Of a DNA stretch of 64,000 bases, positions 35,028 to 44,400 are shown one piece after another. A program made the position numbers and the translations under genes. Origin of the DNA: Azorhizobium doebereinerae UFLA1-100. GTDB taxonomy: Bacteria; Pseudomonadota; Alphaproteobacteria; Rhizobiales; Xanthobacteraceae. The notes under the pieces were generated by a model. That model ran no database searches. It saw only the letters and a list, made by a program, of their open reading frames with translations, and was not told where the DNA came from. The stretch is taken from contig NZ_AXBA01000005.1 of the NCBI RefSeq assembly GCF_000473085.1, positions 1 to 64,000 of the forward strand. The letters run 5' to 3'. Positions within the stretch are counted from its first letter, which is position 1. Each line of letters opens with the position of its first letter.

Positions 35028-36278
35028 TCAGCCCGCGCAGGCAGCCGGAATGCCGTCCAGCACGCGCCGGCGCAGCGTCTCCAGCGGGCACATGCCGCTG
35101 TCGCCGCAGCCCGGCAGGGGCACCTTCACGCCATGGACCTTGGCCGGGTCCAGCGTCCGCAGCCCCTCCAGTTCGCCATACCAGACGGTGAGTCCCACGG
35201 AGAGCGCGCCGCTCGCGCTGTCGCGCCAGCGCTCCAGCGCGAAGGCGGTGGCCGGCGCGGTGGCGTCCGGCTGGCCGGGCAACGTCCAGTCGACGCCGAA
35301 GACGCCCGCCATGTTGGAGAGATTGGTGTCGTGCCCGGCGAGGGCCAGGAGCTTCACCCCCTGCCCCACCGCCGGCGCCGCCGGACGGGTCTCGCCGGCG
35401 AGCGTCGCCAGCATCAGCCGCGCCATGGCGCTGCCCCGGCGCACCGCCAGATAGGACAAGCGCCGCGTCATGTCGGTCGTCCGCGTGCGGGCGGCCAGCA
35501 GTACGCCCAGCGTCGCCGGGTCGGCGGCCGCGCCCCAGGCCACGTCCGACACTGGCATGCCCTGCGCATATTGCAGCAGGAAGACCTCGGCGGCGTCCGC
35601 CGTCACGGCGAGCGGTCCGGCGATATTGATGCCCGTCTTCTTCACAGCCACGGCGGAGGGGACCGGCGCGGGCGGCGCGCCCGGCCGCAGGATGTCGCCT
35701 GCCCGGCGGATGGCCTCCGCCGAAGCCGGATCGACAAGCGCGCCGGAGGGCGCAAGCGCTACGGCCACGGCGGCGGCGCCCGCCTTCCGGTCGAGGCGGC
35801 AGGCCCCGGCGAGCGAATTGAAGATGAGGTCCCGGGCGGGCGCGAAGCCGGCCTTCACCCCGCAGCCGGGTGCCAGCCGGTCGGCCATCATCTGCCCGCT
35901 TTCCCGCGTGCGCTGGTCCTTGCTGTCCGCCCAGACCACGAGGCCGTCGCCGGGGCAGCCCTGCGCCAGCAGCAGGCCCGTCGCCACATAGCGGGCACGG
36001 ATGCCGTCCGCCACCAGCCCGACCACCTCCCGGCCGTGCGGGGTGAGGATGCCCCGCGCGACGGGCCATGCCGGCCACAAGCGCGGGCTCCAGGCCGCAA
36101 GCGTCTCCGGTGACTGGATGGGCGCCCGCACCCCGTGGCGCTCCACCAGAACCACGCGCTCCAGCACCATCTCGGCGGCGGCCGGGCCCGCGCCGAGGAG
36201 CAGCGCCGCCAGGGCGGCGAGCAGAAGGCGCGCGCGGGAACCGGGGATGGGCGGGAAGACGCGAGCCGACAGGGCCAT
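35028..36278 (-). CDS. Periplasmic histidine-type phosphatase (acid phosphatase/phytase branch)
   Basis: This is a 416-aa histidine phosphatase of branch 2. A signal peptide (LLLAALAALLLGAGPAAAE) is followed by the active-site motif VERHGVRAPIQSPE, and the catalytic proton donor region is LLALAGHDTNLSN. Paired cysteines in QGCPGDG, GCGVK, GACRLD and CGDSGMC fit periplasmic disulfides as in AppA-type enzymes. Substrates could be phosphate monoesters or phytate, and the sequence does not decide. It lies between gmk (convergent) and rsmA, and 86 bp downstream of rsmA, so it may be an extra gene at the end of the lpt operon. Confidence 0.85.
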   Translation of the reverse strand: MALSARVFPPIPGSRARLLLAALAALLLGAGPAAAEMVLERVVLVERHGVRAPIQSPETLAAWSPRLWPAWPVARGILTPHGREVVGLVADGIRARYVATGLLLAQGCPGDGLVVWADSKDQRTRESGQMMADRLAPGCGVKAGFAPARDLIFNSLAGACRLDRKAGAAAVAVALAPSGALVDPASAEAIRRAGDILRPGAPPAPVPSAVAVKKTGINIAGPLAVTADAAEVFLLQYAQGMPVSDVAWGAAADPATLGVLLAARTRTTDMTRRLSYLAVRRGSAMARLMLATLAGETRPAAPAVGQGVKLLALAGHDTNLSNMAGVFGVDWTLPGQPDATAPATAFALERWRDSASGALSVGLTVWYGELEGLRTLDPAKVHGVKVPLPGCGDSGMCPLETLRRRVLDGIPAACAG

Positions 36279-36364
36279 GGGGGAAGTCCGGCAGGAGGGG
36301 CGCCCACTAAAGCGGCTCCCCACCGTCACTTCAAGGGTGCCATGGTGCGGCAGGACAGTTCCGC

Positions 36365-37231
36365 TCAAGCCGGCGCGGACGCGCCCCGCCTGAGCGCGGC
36401 ATAGGTATTGGCCAGGGCCACGAAGCCCGCCACGTCGATCTCTTCCGCCCGAGCGGTCTCTTCCACGCCGGTCTGGGCCAGCAGCGCCGCCGTATCGACA
36501 CCGAGCGACTTCAGCGACTGCCGCAGCATCTTGCGCCTCTGCCCGAACGCCGCCTCCGTCACCCGCTCCAGATCCCTCAGCGCGCAGGGCGCGGGGTCGG
36601 CGCGCGGCACCACATGGACCACCGAGGACGTCACCTTCGGCGGCGGCACGAAAGCCGAGGGCGCCACGTCAAACAGGATGCGCGCCTGCGCCCGCCAGCC
36701 GGTAAGGACGGCGAGCCTGCCATAGGCCTTCGAGCCCGGCACGGCGACGATGCGCTCGGCGACCTCGCGCTGGAACATCAGCGTCAGGGACGCGAACCAG
36801 GGCGGCCAGGGATCAGTGGAAAGCCAGCCCACCAGGAGCTGCGTGCCCACATTATAGGGCAGGTTCGCCACCACCCGCGCCTCGGCGCCCGAGAGCAGCG
36901 GGCGTACGTCCACCTTGAGCGCATCGCCCTCGATCACCTCCAGCCGCCCCGGATAGGCGGCGGCGATCTCACCCAGGGCGGCGATGCAGCGGTGATCGCG
37001 CTCAATGGCGATGACCCGGCCCGCGCCAAGCGCCAGCAGCGCCCGCGTGAGCCCGCCCGGCCCCGGCCCGACCTCCACGACGGTCGCCCCCTCCAGCGGC
37101 CCCGAGCCACGGGCGATGCGGGCGGTCAGGTTGAGGTCGAGCAGGAAGTTCTGGCCCAGCGACTTCTGCGCGGAGAGGCCGTGCGTGCGGATTACATCGC
37201 GCAGCGGCGGCAGGTCGTCGATGGCGCTCAC
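36365..37231 (-). CDS. rsmA: 16S rRNA (adenine1518/1519-N6) dimethyltransferase
   Basis: RsmA (KsgA) dimethylates two adenines in helix 45 of 16S rRNA during late small-subunit assembly. It is 288 aa. Motifs: [21 protein letters not shown] site [16 protein letters not shown], catalytic [12 protein letters not shown], and [12 protein letters not shown] choose GTG 37231: it gives the family start [14 protein letters not shown] and AGGAG lies 10 bp upstream. An ATG at 37249 overlaps that ribosome site and is less likely. It follows pdxA. Confidence 0.95.
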   Translation of the reverse strand: MSAIDDLPPLRDVIRTHGLSAQKSLGQNFLLDLNLTARIARGSGPLEGATVVEVGPGPGGLTRALLALGAGRVIAIERDHRCIAALGEIAAAYPGRLEVIEGDALKVDVRPLLSGAEARVVANLPYNVGTQLLVGWLSTDPWPPWFASLTLMFQREVAERIVAVPGSKAYGRLAVLTGWRAQARILFDVAPSAFVPPPKVTSSVVHVVPRADPAPCALRDLERVTEAAFGQRRKMLRQSLKSLGVDTAALLAQTGVEETARAEEIDVAGFVALANTYAALRRGASAPA

Positions 37232-37295
37232 GCGGTGGAAACTCCTCATGGGGCCGAATGCGGCGGCCTGGGCCCGGAATGTGCTCTATCGCGCT

Positions 37296-38333
37296 CTAGG
37301 CCGGCGCATCCGCCAGCCGCCGGGCGAGGCGCAGCGCCGCCATCAGGCTGGACGGATCGGCCCGCCCGGTGCCGGCGATGGCGAAGGCCGTGCCGTGGTC
37401 CGGCGAGGTGCGCACCAGGGGCAGGCCCAGGGTGACGTTGACCCCGTCGTGGAAGGCCAGGGTCTTGGCCGGAATCAGCACCTGATCGTGATACATGCCG
37501 ATCACCACGTCATAGCCCGCCCGCGCCTCGGGATGGAACAGCGTATCGGCGGGAAACGGCCCGGTCGCATCGATGCCGGCGGCCCGTAGCGCCGCCACCG
37601 CCGGCCGCACCACGTCCTCGTCCTCGCGCCCCAGCGTGCCGTCCTCGCCCGCATGGGGATTGAGCCCGGCGAAGGCGAGGCGCGGCCGGGCGAGCCCGAA
37701 GCGGCCGGCCATGTCACGCGCCACGATATGGCCGGTCTCCACCAGGAGGTCGCGGGTGACCGCGGACGGCACCTGCGCCAAGGGAATATGGATGGTGGCC
37801 GGGACCACGGCGAGCAGCTCGGACCAGATCATCATCACCGGCCGGGGCGCGGGGCCGCCGAGCGGGGCGCAGCGGGCGGCGAGATATTCGGTATGGCCGG
37901 GAAAGGGAAAGCCGGCGCCGTAGACCACCGCCTTCGACAAGGGCGCCGTCACCAGCGCCGCCGCGGCCCCGGCCTGCACCAAGTCCACCGCGCGGTCGAG
38001 GCTTTCGATCACCGCCGGGGCGCTGCTGGCATCGGGATGGCCGGGCGCGGCAGTGGCCCGCGTGCCCGCGGGCACGACCGGAAGGGCGGTGGCGAACGCC
38101 TCGGCCGCTTCGGCGGGGGAGACCATTGCAAGCGGGACGTTCAGGCCGAGCAGCCGCGCCCGCGCCGCGAGACATGCGGGGTCGCCGACCACGAAGAAGG
38201 CGGGAAGCCGCTCCCCTTCGCGCCGCAGCCAGGCGAACAGGACGACGTCGGGTCCGATGCCGGCCGGCTCGCCCAGGCTCAGCGCCAGGGGAAGGGCGCC
38301 GCGCGCGGAGGGCTCGCCCCCCCGGGCGCCCAT
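37296..38333 (-). CDS. pdxA: 4-hydroxythreonine-4-phosphate dehydrogenase
   Basis: PdxA oxidises 4-phosphohydroxy-threonine in pyridoxal phosphate synthesis. It is 345 aa. Typical segments are LSLGEPAGIGPDVV, TAPLSKAVVYGAG, GHTEYLA and the metal-binding GLNPHAGEDGTLGREDEDV with MYHDQVLIPAKTL. The ATG overlaps the surA stop by one base (TGATG). Alr in this window needs PLP, one of many users. Confidence 0.95.
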   Translation of the reverse strand: MGARGGEPSARGALPLALSLGEPAGIGPDVVLFAWLRREGERLPAFFVVGDPACLAARARLLGLNVPLAMVSPAEAAEAFATALPVVPAGTRATAAPGHPDASSAPAVIESLDRAVDLVQAGAAAALVTAPLSKAVVYGAGFPFPGHTEYLAARCAPLGGPAPRPVMMIWSELLAVVPATIHIPLAQVPSAVTRDLLVETGHIVARDMAGRFGLARPRLAFAGLNPHAGEDGTLGREDEDVVRPAVAALRAAGIDATGPFPADTLFHPEARAGYDVVIGMYHDQVLIPAKTLAFHDGVNVTLGLPLVRTSPDHGTAFAIAGTGRADPSSLMAALRLARRLADAPA

Positions 38334-39232
38334 CAGCGATACTGGATGAGGGTGGTCTTGCGCAGCTCCGCGAGCATCCGCTTGGACTGCTCCTGGAACT
38401 GGGCGTTGCCCAGCTCATCCTTGATGTCGCGCTTCTTCTCGCTCTCGCCCTTCACTTCGCGCTTGCTGCACACGGCGAAGAGCTCCACACCCGACTGCGC
38501 CACTTCCGGCGGCGTCAGGCGGCCGACCTCGGTCTTCTCCAGGATGCTGCGCATCTTCTCGGGGATCTCCGAGGACAGGCGGCTGACCGGCGAGCGGATC
38601 ACCGTCTCCTTCATGCCCTTGATCATGTCGACGCCCTGGTCGCAGCCGTTGAACCGCGCGCGCAGGGCGGCCGCCTCCTGCATGCGGGCGCCATAGGCAT
38701 TGCTGCCGCCGCCCACCACGAGGACGATCGGGCGCAGGATATATTCCGTTGCCACCATCTGGGTCTGGCCCTTCTGGTTCAGGGCCGCGACCACGTCGGA
38801 ATCGCGCACGTTCACCACCGGCGCGCGGGCGCGCACATATTGGCCCCACACATAGTCGGCGCGCAGCTTGTCCTTAAAGGTCTGCGCCTTCAGCCCCGAC
38901 TGGGCAAAGCCCGCGGTGAGCTGCTCGGCGGTGCGGCCGGAGCGTTCCGCCACGCTGGCGAACATCCGGTCCACTTCCTTGTCGTCCGCCTCGATCGAGA
39001 AGCGCGCGGCCTGGGTGATCTTGATCTTCTCGTCGATCAGCTCTTCCAGCACCTGCTTCTGCGGCGGGGAGCTGCGCTCGATCAACTGGTGCAGCTTTAT
39101 GCGCTGGCTGACGTCATTGGCGGTGATGGGCTGCCCAGACACCATCACCAGCACCTGCGCGAATGCCGCGCCGGGCGCGACGAGCGCGAGGGACAAAGCG
39201 AACAGGAGGCAGAAGCGTCGGCAAGCAGTCAT
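38333..39232 (-). CDS. SurA-like periplasmic chaperone with degenerate PPIase region
   Basis: This 299-aa periplasmic protein has a signal peptide cut near GAAFAQ, then a SurA N-terminal chaperone domain (VSGQPITANDVSQRIKLHQLIE through EELIDEKIKITQAARF). The following ~110 residues occupy the place of a parvulin PPIase domain but are short, with two cysteines (FNGCDQG, ELFAVCSKRE), and the usual parvulin motif is not evident. SurA escorts outer-membrane proteins such as LptD, encoded just upstream, so the context fits. It is coupled to pdxA by a 1-bp overlap. Confidence 0.88.
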   Translation of the reverse strand: MTACRRFCLLFALSLALVAPGAAFAQVLVMVSGQPITANDVSQRIKLHQLIERSSPPQKQVLEELIDEKIKITQAARFSIEADDKEVDRMFASVAERSGRTAEQLTAGFAQSGLKAQTFKDKLRADYVWGQYVRARAPVVNVRDSDVVAALNQKGQTQMVATEYILRPIVLVVGGGSNAYGARMQEAAALRARFNGCDQGVDMIKGMKETVIRSPVSRLSSEIPEKMRSILEKTEVGRLTPPEVAQSGVELFAVCSKREVKGESEKKRDIKDELGNAQFQEQSKRMLAELRKTTLIQYR

Positions 39233-39555
39233 CGTTCATCCCGGAAAGGCGCCCGACCACCGCAAAGGTCGTCAGGATGAGCGCGTTATGTTCCCCGTTC
39301 CTGTGGCGGTATTGGGGCCGATACCGCCGCGGGAGCCGGATGCGTCTCGACGGAGCGCGCAAGCGATCAACCGTCGAATGGGAAACGCTGTGTTCCATCC
39401 AACGGATCGTTGCCGAGGGCAAGCCATAAAGCACGGGCGCGGTGGATGAGAGCCATCTGCCGCGCCCGAAATACCGCCTTGCGTTCAAGAAACCGCGACC
39501 CACCGTGCGGGGATACCCCCGGCAACCGGCCGACGCCGATCACCACGACGGGCGA
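39233..39555. other. Gap between lptD and surA
   Basis: This 323-bp gap has no convincing gene on either strand. It contains a hairpin with 8-bp arms GGCGGTAT (39305-39312) and ATACCGCC (39321-39328). A separate promoter for surA-pdxA-rsmA probably lies here, but I could not define it. Confidence 0.5.
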
Positions 39556-42024
39556 TCAGTTCCCGCCGCCGATGGAGCTCTTGATGCCGGTCTCGCCCAG
39601 GGTCCTCAGGCCGATGCGCAGCAGGATGCTGTTGCTGGGCGAGGTGTCGACGCCGGTGAGGGTGTAGCTGGAGATGTAACTCAGCGCGAGCGTGAAGCAG
39701 TCGTCCATGTAGGTGATGCCGAACTGGGTATAGTCGAAGCCCGACTGGACGATGTTGTAGCGGACCGCGCCGTTGAGGCTCCAGTTCTCGTTGAGCTTGT
39801 AGCCCGCCGTGGCGAACACGCCCTCGCGGCTGTCGTAATAGCCGAGCAGCGGCTGGGGCGCGTAGCGACCATAGATGGCCGACAGGTTCCACCGGTCGAT
39901 CTGCGTGCGCCCTTCCATCTCGAAGCGCTGCAAGGAGCCATTGTCCTCGGCGAAGCGGGCGCGGCTGATCAGTTCCAGCTTGTCGGTCGGCGCGTAGCTG
40001 ACGCGGGCCACGTAGTCCGAGACATTGGTGTCGAGGCCGGATTCGAGGCCGGTGTTCGCCATGTCGCCTTCGGCGAAGGAGTTCAGGCCGAACAGATGGT
40101 AGGACTGGCCGACCAGGGCGCTGATGACGCCGGCATTCTGGATCGCCGCGGTATAGCTGACGCCCACGTTGAGGCGGCCGCCGCCTTCCACCCGGTCGTA
40201 GCCGGAATATTTGTCGATGGCGAACAGGGTGGTGTCGTCGAACACCAGGCTCTGCGCGTCCTCGTTGGGGAACTTGCCGATGCTGGTCTCGTTCGGCCGC
40301 AGCACCAGCTGGGCGCGCGGCTCGATGGTCTGGGTCCCCCAGTTTTCCACCGAGATGAACGGATACTTGTAGTCGAGGCCGACCGCCGGCATGGCGCGGA
40401 TCAGGCTCTCGTTGCCGGACTGTAGCACGTTCTGGCCGGCCACCGTGGGGCCGTCCGTATAGCTCGACGGCAGCGCGGAGATGTTGGCCTGGGCCACGTC
40501 CACCCGCACCTGGGCGAACGGCGTCCACATCTGGCCGGCGCTGTCGACGATGGTGCGCTTCCAATAAGCCTCGGCCGACAGGCGCGTATAGTCGCCGGGC
40601 GCGCCGCGCAGCAGGCACTGGGTCGCGTTGGGATTGCTGAGAGCGCAGGAACCGGCCGGAATGCCGATGCCGCCGGCGTTGGCATTGGCGGACGTGGTGC
40701 TGATGAAGTCCGCCTGGTCCCGGGTCAGCGTGGTGAAGTTGACGTTCACCCCCGCTTCGCCGCCCCATACCGGCTTACCAAACACGTAGCTATAGTCCAT
40801 CGTCCCGACGACCGGCAGGCGATCCTGCTGGTCGGTCAGCGACATGCCGAGGAAATACATGCCCCGCACGTCGAAATAGCTGCGGTCGCCCTGCCCGGTC
40901 AGATAGGCCTGGGAGATGCGCTCCGTCACGTCAGCGGTCACGAAGCCGTAGTCGCGCAGGAAGGTGCGATCGGACACCATGGTGCCGTCCCAACCGAACA
41001 CCCAATTCTGGTTGATGGCGAACTCGCCGTGCGACTCGACCATGCCGCGATTGTCGCGGTAGCCCGGCAGGACACCGCCGCTGATGAAGGCGTCCTTGTT
41101 GAGCTGATTGATGCCGGCCGCGCGGATGCTGTAGGAGCCGTTGTCCAGCCGCTGGCGCCACTCGCCGCGCATCAGCACACCCTGTTCGGAGAAGAACATG
41201 GGATCGAAGGTGATGTCCCGGTCCGGCGCGATGTTCCAGAAGAACGGCACGCTGGCGCCGTAGCCCACATTGCTCGACGTGAAGAATTCCGGAAACAAGA
41301 AGCCGGTCTTGCGCTTCACGGTCGGATCGGGCGACGAGAAGTACGGGAAGTACGCGATCGGCATTCCGAAGAATTCCATCGTCGCGTTCTGATAATAGAT
41401 CATCTTCTCGTCTTCGTTATGGATGATCCGGGTCGCCTTGATCTGCCACAGGGGCGGCTTTTCCGGCTTGTCCTTGCACGGCTCGCAAGCCGTGTAGACA
41501 CCATTCTGGAAGACGGTGACGTTGCCTTCCGCGCGATCGGCGCGGGTGGCGGCGAAATGGGTCTTGTCGGGCGTGTCGAGGCGCAGGCTGTTGATGAAGC
41601 CCTCGCTCAGGTCCCGCGACAACTCCAGGTTGTCGGCGGTGATGATCTTGCCGTCCTTCTGCTTCAGGCGGACGTCGCCCTCGGCCATCACCTTGTTGGT
41701 CTTCTGGTTGAAGGTGACCTTCTTCGCCTCGACCGACGAGCCGTCATAATACATCTGCACGTTGCCGACGGCGGCAATGGTGTCGTTCTTGTAGTCGTAG
41801 ACCAGCTGGTCGGCGGTCACGAGCATCTTGGCATTGGGGTCCGTCTTGGGGTTCGCCATGGCGAACCCGCTGGCCGGCGACGGCGCCTGCGCCGAAGCGG
41901 CGTCGGGCACGGCGGCGAGGCCAAGCACCAGGACGGCGGTGGCCATGACGGTCCCTATCCCGCGCAGCACGCTGCGCAGGCCGGTCCCGGCCAGGGCCAC
42001 GGAGGGGTGAAACCCGACCGTCAT
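39556..42024 (-). CDS. lptD: LPS-assembly protein LptD
   Basis: LptD is the outer-membrane barrel that, with LptE, inserts LPS into the outer leaflet. It is 822 aa. A long signal region ends near AASAQ. The jellyroll (OstA/LptA-like) domain starts MLVTADQLVYDYKNDTI and includes GNVQMYYDGSSVEAKKVT. The barrel follows from about residue 290. Cysteine pairs are seen at CEPC in the N-terminal part and in SCALSNPNATQCLL, plus DDCF near the C-terminus. ATG 42024 follows GGGAGGA and overlaps the lptG stop as ATGA. Confidence 0.95.
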   Translation of the reverse strand: MTVGFHPSVALAGTGLRSVLRGIGTVMATAVLVLGLAAVPDAASAQAPSPASGFAMANPKTDPNAKMLVTADQLVYDYKNDTIAAVGNVQMYYDGSSVEAKKVTFNQKTNKVMAEGDVRLKQKDGKIITADNLELSRDLSEGFINSLRLDTPDKTHFAATRADRAEGNVTVFQNGVYTACEPCKDKPEKPPLWQIKATRIIHNEDEKMIYYQNATMEFFGMPIAYFPYFSSPDPTVKRKTGFLFPEFFTSSNVGYGASVPFFWNIAPDRDITFDPMFFSEQGVLMRGEWRQRLDNGSYSIRAAGINQLNKDAFISGGVLPGYRDNRGMVESHGEFAINQNWVFGWDGTMVSDRTFLRDYGFVTADVTERISQAYLTGQGDRSYFDVRGMYFLGMSLTDQQDRLPVVGTMDYSYVFGKPVWGGEAGVNVNFTTLTRDQADFISTTSANANAGGIGIPAGSCALSNPNATQCLLRGAPGDYTRLSAEAYWKRTIVDSAGQMWTPFAQVRVDVAQANISALPSSYTDGPTVAGQNVLQSGNESLIRAMPAVGLDYKYPFISVENWGTQTIEPRAQLVLRPNETSIGKFPNEDAQSLVFDDTTLFAIDKYSGYDRVEGGGRLNVGVSYTAAIQNAGVISALVGQSYHLFGLNSFAEGDMANTGLESGLDTNVSDYVARVSYAPTDKLELISRARFAEDNGSLQRFEMEGRTQIDRWNLSAIYGRYAPQPLLGYYDSREGVFATAGYKLNENWSLNGAVRYNIVQSGFDYTQFGITYMDDCFTLALSYISSYTLTGVDTSPSNSILLRIGLRTLGETGIKSSIGGGN

Positions 42025-43112
42025 CCGTCCTCCCGATGCAACAGGATCAATACCCCCATGAAAATGCCGGCGAGCGCTGGAAACCATGCAGCAGCAATGG
42101 GATGCACCACGCCAGCGTCACCAAGATCCTCGGCAAGCTTGGTTCCCAGATAAAGCAGAAACCCCGCGAGCACGCCACCGAGAATCGTCTGTCCCACACC
42201 GCCGAAGCGAAACACCCTTAAGCCAACCACTGCGGCAATGAGTACCATGGCCACGAGCAGGAACGGCCGGGCCAAAAGACTCTGCAGCTGCAGACGGTAT
42301 TTCGCCGCGCCGAAGCCCGATTGCTCGGCGCTGCTGATGGCGTCGGGCAGTTGCCAAAAGGACACGGTCTCGGGGGAGACGAGGGTCTCCTGGATCTGCT
42401 TGGGGTCGAGCTTGGTGGCGATGAGATAGCTGGAAAACGCCTGCTGCTCGCCGCCGGGCACGACCACCCGCGCATCGCTCAGCGTCCACACTCCCTCACC
42501 CAGCGTCGCGGTGCGCGCCTCCACCCGCTCCATGAGCAGGCCGGCGCGATCGAACTCGAACACCGTCACGCCCGACAGCACCCGCCCGCCCTGCTGGGAG
42601 GCGGCGGCCTGGATGATCGCCTGTCCGTCCACGCTCTGCTGGCGGATCCAGAAGCCGGCGGAGCCCTGCGCGAAGAGGCCGGACGAGGTGTTGAAGATCT
42701 CGGCCTCCATGCGGTTCGCCCGCTCCTTGAAGTCGGCGGAGACGGGATTGAAGACGCAGGTGGCGAACACCCCGATGAGGAACGCCACCGCGATGGGCGG
42801 GAAGGAGAACTGCCAGACCGACAGGCCGACCGCCCTTGCCACTACCAGTTCCAGCTTGCGCGAGAGCGTCACGAAGGTCGCCATGGCGCCGAACAGCACC
42901 GCGAACGGCAGCAACTGCTCGGTGAAGGCCGGGGTGCGGTAGATGGTCAGCAGCGCCACCATGGGCACGCCGACCGCATCGCGATCGGCCACGCGGCGGC
43001 TCATCTCCAGGAAGTCGACCAGCATGATGAGGGCGACGCAGGACAGGAAGATCATCGCCACGGCCGACAGGAAGCGGCGTGCAAAATAGAACCCGAGCGT
43101 GCGGCCGATCAT
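42021..43112 (-). CDS. lptG: LPS export ABC transporter permease LptG
   Basis: LptG pairs with LptF in the inner-membrane LptB2FG transporter that extracts LPS. It is 363 aa. There are three N-terminal helices (FYFARRFLSAVAMIFLSCVALI and the following pair), a periplasmic beta-jellyroll (about residues 130-255), and three C-terminal helices (LLARPFLLVAMVLIAAVVGL, GVLAGFLLYLGTKL). The motif RVFRFGGVGQTILGGVLAGF is typical. It lies 6 bp after lptF and overlaps lptD. LptB is not in this window. Confidence 0.94.
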   Translation of the reverse strand: MIGRTLGFYFARRFLSAVAMIFLSCVALIMLVDFLEMSRRVADRDAVGVPMVALLTIYRTPAFTEQLLPFAVLFGAMATFVTLSRKLELVVARAVGLSVWQFSFPPIAVAFLIGVFATCVFNPVSADFKERANRMEAEIFNTSSGLFAQGSAGFWIRQQSVDGQAIIQAAASQQGGRVLSGVTVFEFDRAGLLMERVEARTATLGEGVWTLSDARVVVPGGEQQAFSSYLIATKLDPKQIQETLVSPETVSFWQLPDAISSAEQSGFGAAKYRLQLQSLLARPFLLVAMVLIAAVVGLRVFRFGGVGQTILGGVLAGFLLYLGTKLAEDLGDAGVVHPIAAAWFPALAGIFMGVLILLHREDG

Positions 43113-43118
43113 CTGCGC

Positions 43119-44279
43119 TCACGGAGCCGAGAGACGGGAGACGCGGCGGGACATGCTGTCCAGCACCCGGGACAGCGCGGCGGGCAGGGTCAGCGTCAGC
43201 CGTCCTTCCAGAACGAGGGCCGCCAGGATCATGGTCAGGACGGGCAGGATGTAGACCATGGGCACCGCCCAGTCGGCGGTGCGCAACTGGCCGGTCACGG
43301 CGAAATTGGCGATCTGCAGCGCGGTCATGATCGGCACGATGGCAGCCAGCGCGAGGCCACGGCTTTCACGCGTGGTGCGCGGCCGCGCCAATGCCGCCGC
43401 CGCGACGGCGAAGAAGGCCAGCGGATAGAGGCCGGAGGAGAGACGCTTGTGGAACTCCTCCCGGAAACGTCCGGGTTGCGTGATCAAATAGGCGTCATCC
43501 TTGGGCGGGGCCGTGACATAGACGAACGAGCGCTCGTTGGGGCGGATGTCGGCGCCGCTCTGCGCGCCCGGCGTCAGGGCCGAGAGGTCGAAGGCATAGC
43601 GCTGGAATTCCACCACCGAGCCATTGCTGGCGGCGCCGGGGACGCGACGGTGGATGGAGCCCTGTTCCAACACGAGGAAGATGCCGTTCTCTGTCTCTAC
43701 GATCTGGCCACGATCGGCGACATAGGTGGATATTTCCTTTTCGCGCGCGTCATTGATGAAGACGCCGCTCATGATGCCGTTCTTCGCCCGGTCGCGGACG
43801 TGGAAAACCAGCCCCGGCGCGAGATTCACGAAGCGGCCGGGTTGGGCGACGAAGGATACAACGTCCGCGCGCACACGCGACACCTGATCGCGAAAGCTGC
43901 GCAAACTGGCCGGCACGAGGTCGATGGCGAGCGCGGCGCAGAACAGCGACACCAGCACCGCCAGCAGCATGAGCGAGCGCAGCACCCGCCAGTGGCTCAT
44001 GCCGGCGGCGGCCATGACCACGATCTCGCTGTCGCCGTTCAGCTTCAGCAGCGTGTAGGCGGTGGCGATGAACAAGGCGGCCGGCGCGATCACCAGCACC
44101 AGGGTGGGCATGGTGAGCGAGGTGATGGCGACGAAGGCGAGAATCGTCTGCCCCTGGCTGGTCACCAGGTCGAGCTGGCGCAGAGCCTGCGTCGCCCAGA
44201 TCATGCCGGCGAGCACCACTGTCACACCGACAAAGGCCACCGCAGCAGTCGAGAAAATGTAACGATCGAGACGGCCCAT
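43119..44279 (-). CDS. lptF: LPS export ABC transporter permease LptF
   Basis: LptF is the partner permease of LptG. It is 386 aa and begins MGRLDRYIFSTAAVAFVGVTVVL. The YjgP/YjgQ family layout is clear: three helices, a periplasmic domain with FVNLAPGLVFHVRDRAKNGIMSGVFI, and three final helices. The motif KLNGDSEIVVMAAAGMSHW is the conserved coupling-helix region. ATG 44279 is chosen by family fit; the ribosome site is weak. It is first in the operon lptF-lptG-lptD, with a good promoter about 60 bp upstream. Confidence 0.93.
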   Translation of the reverse strand: MGRLDRYIFSTAAVAFVGVTVVLAGMIWATQALRQLDLVTSQGQTILAFVAITSLTMPTLVLVIAPAALFIATAYTLLKLNGDSEIVVMAAAGMSHWRVLRSLMLLAVLVSLFCAALAIDLVPASLRSFRDQVSRVRADVVSFVAQPGRFVNLAPGLVFHVRDRAKNGIMSGVFINDAREKEISTYVADRGQIVETENGIFLVLEQGSIHRRVPGAASNGSVVEFQRYAFDLSALTPGAQSGADIRPNERSFVYVTAPPKDDAYLITQPGRFREEFHKRLSSGLYPLAFFAVAAAALARPRTTRESRGLALAAIVPIMTALQIANFAVTGQLRTADWAVPMVYILPVLTMILAALVLEGRLTLTLPAALSRVLDSMSRRVSRLSAP

Positions 44280-44338
44280 CAAGACCCGCGCCTTGTGCGC
44301 GCTCGCCGCCCCGACGCGCGCCTTTTGAATTGTTCCAC

Positions 44339-44367
44339 TGGATAGCCGCAAGCTGGGCTTCGTGCAA
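44339..44367 (-). promoter_or_regulatory. Likely promoter of the lptF-lptG-lptD operon
   Basis: On the minus strand TTGCAC (44362-44367) is followed after 17 bp by TATCCA (44339-44344). The transcript would start near 44332, about 50 nt before the lptF ATG. Confidence 0.5.
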
Positions 44368-44400
44368 ATGCGCAGTTGCAGCGCGCCGCCGCCGCCGCCC

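Noticed and set aside
39114-39503. Minus-strand open frame in the lptD-surA gap
   Set aside because: It overlaps the surA signal peptide, lacks a ribosome site and has no recognisable domain; the gap is better read as regulatory.
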